Positions 34,081 to 46,600 of a DNA stretch of 64,000 nucleotides are shown here, piece by piece. The position numbers and the translations under genes were made by a program. Source of the DNA: Sebastes aleutianus (Eukaryota; Chordata; Actinopteri; Perciformes; Sebastidae); the NCBI GenBank assembly GCA_916700875.1, contig CAKAKS010000062.1, positions 9,994,373 through 10,058,372 on the forward strand. The letters are read 5' to 3'. Position 1 is the first letter of the stretch; each line of letters opens with the position of its first letter. The notes beneath the pieces are model-generated. The model was not told where the DNA came from. It worked only from the letters and a program-made list of their open reading frames with translations, and ran no database searches.

Positions 34081-34692
34081 AACTGGGGAAAAAAAGTTCG
34101 GAAACTTGTGTTTGGTCGATTATTCCTCTGTTGTTACAATGCTAATGGTCATTGTATTTTACATCGTTGGAAAGCCTGTTTATTTCCCTTCACAATGATG
34201 TCCAACTTGTAAGGATCATGCATTTGTGGGATGAGCAGCACAGCTAATTATGTGGGTAGCGCCCAAGAAAAATTTGCCAAAATGCTCTGCCAATGGTAAA
34301 CAGCGTATTCTCCTGTTGGTATTGACTCTTGTTTTGAGTTGTTTAGTGAATTGGATGATTGAACTCTCTATCAGTAACAAGGAACAAACAAGACATATTG
34401 GCTATTTTACACTTTATTCATTTAATACACCATCAGGAGCCTCAGTAACAGGAGAATACACTGTTTACCATTGGCAGAGCATTTTGGCAACATTTTTCTT
34501 GGGCGCTACCCACATAATCAGCTGTGCTGCTCATCCCACAAATGCAGGATCCTTACAAGTTGGACATCATTGTGAAGGGAATATAAACAGGCTTTCCTGT
34601 TTATTGGCATGTAAAATACAATGCCAATTAGCATTGTAACAACAGAGAAATAATCCACCAAACACAAGTTTCCGAACGTTTTTTCCCCAGTT
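34081..34692. mobile_element. 612-bp foldback element with ~235-bp inverted arms, TA-flanked
   Basis: Arm 1 is about 34081-34317 and arm 2 about 34447-34692. They are near-perfect reverse complements from AACTGGGGAAAAAA inward to ggtaaacag-gtattctcctg, with a ~130-bp spacer. TA dinucleotides abut both ends (34079-34080, 34693-34694), suggesting Tc1/mariner-type insertion. The 129-aa frame across it is not a recognisable protein. Confidence 0.88.
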
Positions 34693-34869
34693 TATAATAA
34701 ATGATCTGATAACAAAGTGCGAGTCTGACCTAGTCAATTCAACATCATGGAGTACATCTAATAAGGCAAATCATGTGACATACACAACAAAATAATCTTT
34801 GTCACAAGGACCCCCACACCTTCAAAGATATCCACTTTGACTTCAGAGCCCACTTTTACATATAGTTCC

Positions 34870-36130
34870 CAAATACAGTACCTTTAAAAAGTATTCACGC
34901 ATACATGTTTGCATAGGTATTCACCCCCTCCGTATCAGTATTTAATAAATGCATCTTTGGCAGCAATTAAAAGGTCTTTTAAAAACTGCCCTGAAGGAAA
35001 CATGTTGCTGTTTACATAATTCTTGACTCAGGTGGAATGTGTTAAGGATATCGCTGGTTCAGTATGGCCTGTATGCCTCTCTTCTCTTACTATTTCTATT
35101 GTGTTGCTTATGTGTCTTAACATGTGAAATTGTTTTTATGTGAAACTGCTGCCGTCTTGACCAGGGATCCCTGGAAGAAGAGATCTTGTATCTCAATGGG
35201 ACCTTCCTGGCTAATTTTTTATTTTTTAATTTAACCTTACTTTACACAGGTAATCTCATTCTCAAGAAAGACCTGACCAGCAATACAACACAAAGTTAGA
35301 GACAGACAGGACATTCATACAAAGACAAGATAGTACGCTAGTCATAAAAGTAATAAGTGCAAAAGTGCCAAAAAAAAAAACCCACAGACGCTCTCTCCAG
35401 ATTTCTTAAAAGTAGTTTAAACTCTCCTAGTGGAATCATACTGGACAGCTTCAGTTCCCGCTTTAGCGTGTGCCAGGTAGAATTCTGTAGTGATGAGAGT
35501 GATGAAGCTCTGAGAGCGTACAGTAGGCTGTGGCAGCACCGTTTACGTGACATGTAAGCGGATAAATAAGTGGGCAGCAGTCACAGGATGGATTTATATA
35601 TGCAGTTATACTAATGCAAAGTTCTGTGCATGGATAAAAATGACCAGTTGACTAAAGAATGCAGAGTACAATGGTGTGTGAGGGGTTTATAACTGGTTAT
35701 GAAACAATAAAAGATAAAAAGTAAATTACAGCTTATATATAGATATTGTGTGACTTACAAAAATTCCTGTGTCCATCCCAACTTGTGCTTTTCAATCAAC
35801 TTTTCGTGGAGTTGATTGGAGCAATACAATAATGACTCATCAAAAGATACAGGTGTATTAATACTCCAATCAACTGAAACACCTTGACTACACACAGGTG
35901 AACTCCATTTAACTAATTATGTGACTTCTAAAACCAACTGGCTGCCCCAGTGATCATTTAAGTGTGTCCTAATATAGGGGGTGATTACTTAAACATAGAA
36001 ACATGTATTTCATATTTGTAATTCATTTCAAATTTAGATTACTTTGCGGAGATCTGTTTTCATTTTGACATTAAATGGTCTTTTTCTATTACATTAAACC
36101 TAAAAGCTACATTAAATCTTTGATTCAATT
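34870..36130. mobile_element. Degenerate Tc1-like element, interrupted
   Basis: Left part resembles a Tc1 terminus (aaaaagtattcacgcata...). The right part, from about 35760, reads like the matching 3' side, ending gcggagatctgttttcattttgacattaaatggtc. Between about 35160 and 35560, tail-to-tail repeat pieces (gatcttgtatctcaatggga / aatctcattctcaagaaaga) interrupt it. Confidence 0.5.
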
Positions 36131-36872
36131 GTTACGGGTAATGTAGAGGAAACAGTTACGTAGTAGACACAGAGCACCATGGGCATCCCATCTGACTTGT
36201 GTCTCTGGCCACCTTACGAATACGTCCACACTTAACTAAGCATGAGTCGGCTAACTCCTGACAGAAAAATCAGTCTTTATTGCTAGATGCTGAACTTGTT
36301 TGACCAGTCACTTGTTTACTTAGTCAGTCCTTTCGTGCTGAGCAGGTAGCAATACAGTGAATTTGTCTGATCTTGTTTGCTTGAAATGGCTGCACATAGG
36401 TTTATTTGGGGGGTTGTTGAGAGCCAAGGCTGGATTACCAACTAGTCAAAGCAGAAAACTGCCCCGAGGCTTCAAACCCCCAGAAGCTGCAAAAGCGATA
36501 ATTAATTGGAAATGTGTCAGGGTATATGCACCACTAAGGCACAATATCAACTTGTGCATATTCCTGAATATACTTGCATTTAATTAAATAACCAAAATTG
36601 TCACACAGCAAACATGGGGCCAAAAGAAGGGTACTGTTTGGTCTCTGGACAAAATATAATTAAGATGCCATCATGTGTATGTAATGTACAGAGAATGGAG
36701 TGGTAATGTAGTGTGAAATAAGTGCTATTGCTATGGATACCTGCAGTTTGTGCATTGATTTATAATGGTGGTTAAAATGTTGTCCGGAAGCATGCTTGAG
36801 ATCTCCGGTTGAATGATGTTTATGAACACCTGCCAGCCAATCAGAAACAAGCATTTTCAGTGGTATTCAGCC

Positions 36873-37812
36873 CGTTCTCATTCCCAGGGCGTCAAATACT
36901 GACGCTTTGCCTTCGGTGTTAGATACCAACGCACAAGGCACCCTTGAGCGTCGGTATGAGACGCACCGAGCTTTCCGTTAACTACAATGCAAACCCATTC
37001 GCGTCAATATTAATGCTAAGGGAAAGTGCACCGAGAGTGTGGTGATGTAGCTTTAAGAGCAACAAAAGGGGATGTGGATGGGTCAACAAACACAAGGCTT
37101 TCATCCAGGAGACCGCTGTTCGTGTCCCATTCGTCACGTTACAATTAGCTTCAATCATCATGTCCCATGTTCACAATGTTCAGCGTCATTTTCACTGTAC
37201 AAATCTAGTAGTTTGAAGCCCAACCATGTTGTTTTTTCCTAAACCTAAGTGGTTTTGTTGCCTAAACCTGTTTTTGTTTAATTCCCAACATTAAAGGAAC
37301 AGGATGAGCCCTTCATATCTACATAGGGAGCGGGTCCTCTTCATGGAATCCATGTTGCTCCACCAGGTTTCTACAGTAGCCCAGAACGGACAAACCAAAC
37401 GCTGGCTCTAGAGAGAGACTTTCACGTTTTTATGTTACCTGAAGGCCACCGTAGTTCTCCAACATACTCGAGAAACTGCGGTAATGTGAGCCGCAGAGTG
37501 CAAAACCGTGGTGCCGCCAGCCGCCGTCTGACTTACGTTGCTCCTAGAGTAGTGTTATTATGGTAAGGATGGCCTCCGAGTCAGGTGAACGGCGTTAGCA
37601 CGGTTTTGCACTCAGCAGCTCACATTACTGCAGTCTTGGAATGGGAGGAGTGAGCGGAGGGGTACTCAGTTGGTTGCAATCTGCAATCACATCGCTAGAT
37701 GCTGCCAGTTCCTACACACTGTACCTTTAAGCACGTGTTTACTGCGACAAAAAAGAGTGACACCGAGGGGTCTGACAAAGCGTCAGTATATGAGGAGTTA
37801 GGATGAGAACGT
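36873..37812. mobile_element. Non-autonomous DNA transposon with imperfect inverted ends (~0.94 kb)
   Basis: Left end cgttctcattcccagggcgt followed by atactgacgctttgcc. The right end is the inverse (ggtctgacaaagcgtcagta ... ggatgagaacg). No coding sequence; the superfamily and target duplication are not resolved. Confidence 0.65.
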
Positions 37813-38983
37813 GTTGTGATATTAGAACACAGAATCTATTGACTTTGAACAGTTTCTTGCCTTTGTGTGGAGTAGGCTAAGTTCTCAATCAAGACTGTGA
37901 CGATAATGTCTGTGAGTAGGCCTCTTTTTTTCTTCGTAATTTTATAGTATGTCTGAGGAAATGTTGATATTCCCAACTGTTTAATCTTTTTACTCTGTCA
38001 TTATGCCTTTACATTTCCTGCATTATGTTACCAGCTTGCCAGCTTGCTAAATTGTTAGCCCCCGTGGCTTCTAGATGCCGGCAGTAACGTTAATATTGCC
38101 GTTGTTTAGCAGCGGTGTTCCTCACGAATGAACCACTTGAACACCAAGCATATCGTGCACATGACTTCCCATGTTGTAAATACAAGCGCACGAGTTTCAT
38201 TTGAAGGCACCAAGTCACTGGAACACTTGAATAGAGGAGAGCATTCGTTAGTGTTATTAGTTACACCTGTGCTGTTCCTACTTGACAAGTCAAAATGTCT
38301 GCTGTGAGAAAGGCCTATTATCCTGAGTTACAGTGTCACTCTATTTTTAAAGGTTGTATTTTTCCATGTTCCTTTTGGTATTTTGAGCACCGAAAAATCA
38401 AATGGCAATGTGCTGGGGTAAGTTACAGAGTTTAGTCCAAAGCCACTGTAGTCCACCCACTCATTTCTTTGGACTGAGATATAGGTGGCACCAAATCAGA
38501 CTCCAACTCCTAGTCTCCTTTCTTCAACATGATTCAATTTCCCTTATTTTGTCAGTAAAAAAGAAAATAAAAGTCATGCATTTGCATTAGAAAAGAGATA
38601 ATGAGATCTTTTTAATACACATAAATACACCACATTTTCTCCCTGCTGAAAAGACAGAATTCCCACACACATACACAACAACACACACAAACTCTTTTCA
38701 GTGAACACTTTTTAAGCCATTTCCGTGTGTTGGTGTAATCATTACCATCATTCCAGGTTTATCAGGAGCAGCTGTTTAAGACAAATTCATCTTTATTCAT
38801 CACGTGTGTGCATTAACGTGGTGGTTTGTTGATTTGATTTAACCCTCCGGTACTTGCTGACCTTCCTGCAGCTCAGTGAGTGAATGTTCAACATTTGGTG
38901 TTTCGATCTTTAGTACTGTAGCATGAGCTGGGAAAGAATTATGCTTTTTGTGTGTGTAAGAAACAAATGAAGTGTGTGTGTGT
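37813..38983. other. Intergenic, no gene
   Basis: 1.2 kb between two transposons. Nothing recognised beyond AT-rich sequence. Confidence 0.45.
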
Positions 38984-39775
38984 GGCCCTGTTCAGACCTG
39001 GTATTAACATGCGTCCTGAGTGATCAGATCACAAGTGGACAGCTCTGAGTACAGGTGTGAACGCACTCAAGACGCATTGAGGACGCATTGAGATCGAATC
39101 ATTCAGACCACATTCTGAGGTGGTCTGGGCCACATATGGCCACATTCTTTTAGCGGTGTGTACGTGAATGGGTCCTTGGCCATATTAAGGACCGCCTACT
39201 CATCTGACGTCCCTCTGGGATCCGCGGGGTCTCTCTGCGCTCCTCAGGTGAAGACAGGCAGACGCGAGCGCTTGTCAGCCTCGCGGAATGGAAATGACCT
39301 CTGTGCTCTACTGTATCCTGTTGGTACAACTGTATTTTATTAAAATATATCTTATCTATAGGCTACATATCTACAGTTTATCAGTCTAGGCACGTGAAGC
39401 GCATTATTATCACACTGTCGGAGATGTGTTGGTGTTTTTGCTCCGCTGCTTTGCACAGAGCTGACACCCGCCTGCCCGCTTGCTCGCTCTCATACTCTGA
39501 AGCTCTGTGTGCCACTGTTACCTCGCAAAGACATGTCGGCCGCATAGAGGTCCACGGGGACAATAACCTTATATTTTGATGTTTATAAAATGTACCCGAA
39601 TTTACAAATATGTAGGATATCACTACTGACATTCATGTAATCTTACATTTGCTGTATTAGCCATGAGTTTACTACGTGTTTGTTTGCATATAGAACGGGG
39701 AAGTGAGATCAGATAACAAGTGGTCACTCAAGAAGCATGTGAAGACGCATTCTAATGCCAGGTGTGAACAGGGCC
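38984..39775. mobile_element. Non-autonomous DNA transposon, 792 bp
   Basis: Ends GGCCCTGTTCAGACCTGG and the inverse of GGCCCTGTTCACACCTGG; inverted similarity continues through the atgcgtc and tgatcagatc motifs. Recalls hAT-like fish elements; no clear 8-bp duplication. Confidence 0.7.
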
Positions 39776-40464
39776 TATGTACGGTTAAAAAAAGTTTTTG
39801 GAGTGAGACAACAAAACAAACAGTTACAGTAAATCCTGATGTGCCATGATGATGGCGATTCTGAAAAACATGCGAATGGGTTTCAAGAATGAAAATGCTT
39901 CCATGGTTGTTGTTGTCTAACCAAACGGTCTTCAGCTGAATACTTGATGCAAGAGGTTAACTGTTGTTCCTATAGGTCTTATTTATAGTTCAGTGTCGGA
40001 CTTCAACCGCTGATAGCACCATCACAACACTAGATGGATGTATTATACATGATCAAGATTGGTTTTGCTGTAGCCCTGACGTGTAAATACATTTTTGAGG
40101 AGGAATACATCAGTTACGGTGCAGTATACGTGCAAGGACTGCAAAGCTACACCGTAACCTCTTAACACACAACTACACCCACCCTTTACTGTTGAAGAGC
40201 TCTTCATAATCATTCACTGTTGAAGGCTGCGAACATGAATCCGGTTTCTTTAAACATTTAGGTAGACAAAGAAATCTAGGATCTTCCACACCAGATTTCT
40301 ACATGTTTGAGGCCTCGCTGAGACTAAAACCAGAGTCTTACAGTGTGCTCCCACCTTTCATGTACCTGGGCCCTGGAGCCTGATGATGTCATCACCATGG
40401 GGGACGGTTGGAAAAGCACTGCCTGCCATCGATGCTGTGGTTCACTTGTCTGTCGTTCCCTGCC
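39776..40464 (-). other. xpnpep3 3' flank and probable 3' UTR
   Basis: Directly downstream of the xpnpep3 stop codon. I could not find a canonical polyadenylation hexamer close to the stop on the minus strand, so the UTR end is unassigned. Confidence 0.35.
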
Positions 40465-40631
40465 CTATCTCTGGGCACAGGCCTTCTCTACATCAGCGAT
40501 GGTCTTTGGTGCATTAGAGGACAGAATCAGAGGGCCTCCCTTGTCTCGGATCACCACATCATCCTCAATCCTGATGCCCAGGCCGCGGAAACGCTCTGGC
40601 ACCTGGTCATTGTCCTCAGGGATGTACAAGC
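40465..40631 (-). CDS. xpnpep3: xpnpep3 exon 11 (C-terminus, stop)
   Basis: 167 nt, residues 452-506 and TAG at 40467-40465. FRGLGIRIEDDVVIRDKGGP with Glu474; ends TIADVEKACAQR. Confidence 0.96.
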
Positions 40632-43600
40632 CTGTAGCAATAGAAGGAGGAAAGTGGAACATTTATGAAAGCAGTAACTGGGAGAGATGTTCTGAATGGT
40701 TGTGCTGCAGTTTGGATTTTTAAAACCTGATTTCACCCAGATTCTTGATTAACAGCCACAGCTGGACATTTTGAGGAAAAATCAAATGAGTGAAAGGGTA
40801 TACAAAAGGCTAGATACCTGGTTCTATAGTGATAGCCATTCCTGGCTGTAGAGGTTGCGAGCGGGACAGCTCAGGAGTGTCGTGGACGTCCATGCCCAGG
40901 TAATGCCCGACGTGGTGGGGGCAGTACCGTCGCGCAGCCTAGGATGAGCATAAAATAAAATTAAAGCATTAAGTAGTTGTATAGAAGTTTGCTGTTGTCC
41001 CACAGCAACCACAGCTTGTTGCTAAACATTAATAAAATGAAATTCAGATGCCACAGCGGCTAACTGTGGTGAATGAGCCTCATCAGATCACTTTCTACCT
41101 GCACTAACAGAGCACAACTGAATCCAGGAGCATCTAAACAACTCAATTAAAAGTGAACGCAAACACCAACATGTAATTTTAAGGTATCCTCTATATATGA
41201 GATAATTTGCACTACGTATAAATGTGACGTTTAGAATCGAATATGTGTTTTAGAATTTCGAAATAAAACATTTTTGAAGACCAAATGTAATCTTAAAACC
41301 ACAACTTGCCACTATTTTAGAGTGATTTGGCTATTGTGTAAGGCAAAAATGCAGGAAGTAGGATTTGCCCTTTAATCCTGAAACCTATTTGGAAAGCACT
41401 GCTTCTAATGCTGGCGACCACTATGCTCAAGAGGATCATCACAATCAGAAGAATTCATCCCAGTGGGTAACCTCCAGGTTTGAAAGTGAAGCCGGTGCTG
41501 AAGTGCCTTAAACTTGCATTGTTTCTAACAGCCAGCAGGGGGCGACTCCTCTGGTTGCAAAAAGAAGTCTGATTGTATAGAAGTCTATGAGAAAATGAGC
41601 CTACTTCTCACCTGATTTATTACCTCAGTAAACATTGTAAACATGAGTTTATGGTCTCAATCTCCCAAAATAGACCATAAAGCAGGGTATGCTTTAGGGC
41701 ATGGTTACCTTGTGATTGACAAGTCTCTACCACGCCGTTGTCCGGTCTGGAAATTGTCTGCATTTACTGCGTCTCACAACTTTAACCCTTTCACAGTGTG
41801 TTTTCAGTTCACGAAAGTTAATTGAAACCTATTTGGTCACCTAAAAATGTCCTATTCAGGGTTCGGTTGTACTTAGCTTCAACCTCTTGTCCCACTTCTG
41901 GTTGCAAAAAAGCCAAGCTGGCGACGGCCAAAATGACGAATTCGAGGCTTCAAAACGGCAGTTCACAAACCGATGGGTGATGCCACAGTGACTACGTCCA
42001 CTTCTTATATACAGTCTATGATTCATGCTCTGAGGACCATGAATATCTGTACAATCTTGGCAATACATCCAACACATCTAATACTAGACCAAAGCAATAG
42101 ACCAACTGACCGACCCCATGACATACTGACATTGCCATCACTAGAGCACTGATGCTACAATAGCGTGGATAAAAATCATACATTCAAGAGGGCTGATAAC
42201 TATGTGCCTCGCTTTATATGAAGGTCTCTCACAGGGGAAGACCATCATCATCATCAATCAGTCAGCCAATGCAGAAGCCAACAAGGCAGAGGAGGAGGCC
42301 TCAGGCTCTCCAGGCCTTTCTTAGTGTTTTCTTTTCTTTCTTTTTTTATTAGAGAAACCAGTTGAGTAAATTTACATCCAGCTTTGGTTTGGTTTGATTG
42401 TTTTATTTCCTAAAAAGAACCACTGCAGGAAATGAATATCTCTATTATACAAAGTTTACAGAGCCTTATGTTTCACGGAGGCTGTAATTAGGTCATTTCA
42501 TCATTTACATTGGCCAAAGGAGCTTATGATAATTTCCTGACCGAAAACCACTGGTGAGGACATAAATAAACCAAAAATGTTTAAATTCAACGCCAAACCG
42601 ACAACGGTGATAATCTGATAGTATCTGGTGTGGTTGATTGATATTCAACAGCAGGGCAAGATTTCAATTTACACTACCAATATCCAGATATTTAATACTG
42701 TGTGTGTGCATATGTCTGTAAGCAGAACATTAATGTCAGAGTGAAATATGATCTTCTTTATTTATAAGAAACCCTTCATTCATCTTAAAGAGCAGCTGAG
42801 TTTTTGGATCTGGGAAACATAACTTTCTTGTATAGTAATACATTTGCAACTCATCTTGAGGAATTTTGTTACCTGCAGCAACTTCGTTTTCCAGAAGCCA
42901 AGAGCTGCTTATTTGTTTTCACAAAATTGCTCCTGTATATGGTATAAAGCGCAGGAATGTCTACCAGCTGGAATCCATTCTCCTGCTATTTCTCTCATTA
43001 TTACCTTTAGTAGATCAGCATCACTCGCGCTGGCCTTGACGATGCCTAGCCGCCTGAGCTGCCGTCCCAACAGAGCCAGCATGGTGCTGTAGATGTGATC
43101 CAGACTGACGCCTGGAGAGCAAAGAGACAAACAGGAGCGCTGGACCTCCAGGATGGCCTCGTACAGCTCAGCCTGGGCAGGGCTGAATCTGGTAGGAAAG
43201 AGGTGTGTTTGTTGTCGGTCATGGGAATAATTCTCAAAAACACCTACTTAAAAGGCCCTAAAATCTACAGACATGGAATATTTATAAAGCTAACAAGACA
43301 TAATTCTACCTGAAAATATCCAATGAGGAAAAGATCTGAGAGTAATGTGTGTGTTCATGAAATAAAAAGTGAGGACTAATGTGAAGAACAGATGGATTTC
43401 AGTTAAAGGTCTGCAACCATAGTGAAGAATTTGTAGAGCATGTTACAAGTCTCTACATAAAAATGCACAGATATTCTTCATAAACATAATTTTTCTTTGA
43501 GCGGCACAATTTACAGTTCAAGATTATTTTTCCATACTTACTTTCCATTCACTGGCCATGTTCGAGTAATATCACTGACGTAACCATAGTATTCACAACC

Positions 43601-46600
43601 ACCATCAAGCAGCACCATTTCACCATCCTGATGGAATAGAGATAGTATAATGAGTAAGTTGACATATTCAGTCGTTACTTTATATATATATACTGTATAT
43701 AAATATATATGTATATATAACCACTTTTCAGAATGCTTAATGTGGATGTTCATTGCACCTCATGTGACAGGACGGATCCGTTAGCACATACAACACCTTC
43801 CTTTACCTTGATAATCTGGTTGTTGTTTATGTAGTGCAGAGTATTGGCTCGATTCCCTCCAGCAACAACAGGGGGGTAGGCCAGGAAGTTAGCGCCATGG
43901 ATCCGATTCTCAAAATCAAACTGGAACATAAGATGTTATGTTTATAAAAAAAGACCTTGTAAGCTCCGTGTTTGCAGTCGTCTATACTCTCCAATTTCTG
44001 TGAAAACAGCTTTTTAAATTTGCAGTAACTATAAAACAGAGCTATAAAAACCAAACCACAGTAACTATAGTTATCTGTAAATAAAATATATAATTTTGAT
44101 AAACTGACATATTGGTAATACAGTTAGTTATTACACATAAGTTAAGGAGGCATTAGTATTTTAATTCCATCATGATGAAGAAAAAATACCCTAGCTAAAC
44201 TCAATTAGCTTAGCAGATATTCATTTTCAGTTACCTTGGCAAAGAGCACAGCTTCATCCACGTCTCCTTGAGACAGAGCCATCGTCCTCCTAAAAGCCTG
44301 GAAGACAAGGATGTGAGTTAGAGTGATTACACTGTACATCCATCTTAAAAAGTATAAAAAGACACCGTAACATAACATTACAAAAAATATATAATTCAAA
44401 TTATGGAGTACGGTCTAGACCTGCTTCTATATGAAAAGCGTCTTGAAATAACTTCTGTTATAATTTGACGCTATATAAAAATAAATTGAATTGAATTGAA
44501 TTAAAGTATTGCCCTGTTTGCAGGCATTTATTGTTAATTAGTCGTTGTGGTTTTCTTCTTTCTGTTTAGTCTTCTTGAAATCTAAATAAATAACCACTAA
44601 CAGATTCGTAGGAACCGAACACTGAGACACAGCAGAACAAAACTGTATTTCTTACATACAAAATGTTTTATTCTTCAGATTTGCAGACGAGCCTAATACA
44701 GATCTGAAAATATAGATTCAGAATGCAGAGCAGTAACATTTCCTCTGGCAACATTTTTTCAACCCTCTCATGCTCTAAGTAATTTAAACACCGACCTGTG
44801 CTGAGATGTGACCTGCTTCTTGCATGAGCGCCACCTCTGCTGAGCTCTTGAGGGCCCTAAGAGAGTGTATGAGGGGCCGGAGAGTGTGCGGCATCGGCCC
44901 CGCCTCCAGCACGGGACCCACGTGAGCCTTGTGGAGCAGAGGGTGGGCGGGCTGAGAACTGTCGTACCACAGCACAGTGCCTGAAGGAGGATTGGAGAAG
45001 AGAGAAAATTGTAACGGTGGAGAGGTTAATGTCCTAATTATTTAGTGGTCGAATGTCAGCTCCTGTTATTTTTTAAAGGTTAACAGATTACATTAGAAAA
45101 ATACATGTTCAGGACTGGAAAATCCACTGGGGGAGCAAGATGATGGTATATCAGAGTTTAGCAGTTCTGTTCTGCTCTTTATTTCGTTTTGGGGGCTCAG
45201 GCTCAGATTCTTTTCTCTTGTAAAAGTGAAAACTATGGTTTGAAAATACGAAGATCAAAGCATAAATTTAAGCTCTGCTTTGCTTGTCCAAGTATGTTTT
45301 TCTACAGAAAGACTCACAACCTTCGAAGGGTTGTGTCAGAACAAATAACATACTGGCCAAACTAGTTCTACACAGCAATAAACATACAATACTACCCCCG
45401 GTGAGGATTCTGACTTTTTGCCTGGGACGTAACTTTAGCCTCAGTCGTATCGCATTAGCTATATATTGTATGTAGCCACAATGTACATTTTTTTTTTTTT
45501 TTAAAGTTATTTTTTTGGGGGCATTTTTCCATTTTATTGAGAGGACAGTGGATAGAGTCTTGGAAAGGGGGGAGAGAGAGAGAGTGGATGCGGAAAGGGC
45601 CACAGGCCGGATTCGAACCCGGGCCGCCGCGGTCAGGACCAAGCCTTGTTACATGGGCGCCCGCTCTACCGACTGAGCTAACCCAGGCGCCCACAATGTA
45701 CATTTTTAAGACCCTTTTACTCTAGCTACCTACAGCTCATAAAATGTGATATCGACAGACACAATTTCAGCCGAAAAAACCTGCGGCCGCTGGCTAGAAA
45801 CTAGAAGCCGGCTTTTGTTTTTTAGTTACTGTAAATTATTGTAAGCTGCATATGTGCAGTGCTATTAGTGTATTCACAATACTGGAATTTCTAACTTTGA
45901 TATAATACCTTGAAAAATATCGATATTCTATACCATTTCCGATACCATGGTGAAAAACTGACACAACATTGAGGAAAATTTTAGATCTTCATGAAAAGAT
46001 AAATTTCAGTGTGTGTGTGCGTCAACTCGCTGTCGGAGAAAAGAGAGAGCAGAAAGAGCAGCTGGTACCTATGTATCTACACTGTGAAAAATGAGTACTG
46101 AAACCATTTCAAATATTCAGTATCGATATGTAATACCTATAAAAATATAATACAATAAAAGCTTGAACTATAGACTGTATATAAAAATGGACGACAGGAC
46201 GGCTCCCCAAAAGTGAAGCAAAAACATCTGCACTGCCCCCTGGTGGCTGGCTGCAGTTTAGGTCGTTAACCCCGCCCCCTACATGTTAGTGGATGGGACA
46301 TGGGCCAAACTAAAAAGTCAACGTACACGTCAAATACATTTTTCCCAAAGATGGTTTCTGTCATTTCAGGTAGTTCTCATCACGCTGATGTATGTTCGTG
46401 TTCATTTTTCTGATAAGTTTGGTTTTAATTAGTTATTTGATTCTATAAAAAGGGGTGAGACGTCATGATTGACAGATTCTGAGAGAAGTAGTCACGAAAC
46501 CGAAAGGCTCGGGAAAACGAGAGAGGAGATGTAAACTTTAACTTTCCATAACCGTCACCAGTCTGTGTAATTGAACTTGTCAATTTGATCATAAATGTAG

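Noticed and set aside
34250..34639. 129-aa open frame
   Set aside because: Spans the two arms and spacer of the foldback element; the arms encode reverse-complement sequences and no known domain.
45600..45690. Possible tRNA gene (A and B boxes)
   Set aside because: The tRNA-like head is followed by a SINE body and poly-A with a target duplication, so it is a SINE and not a functional tRNA gene.
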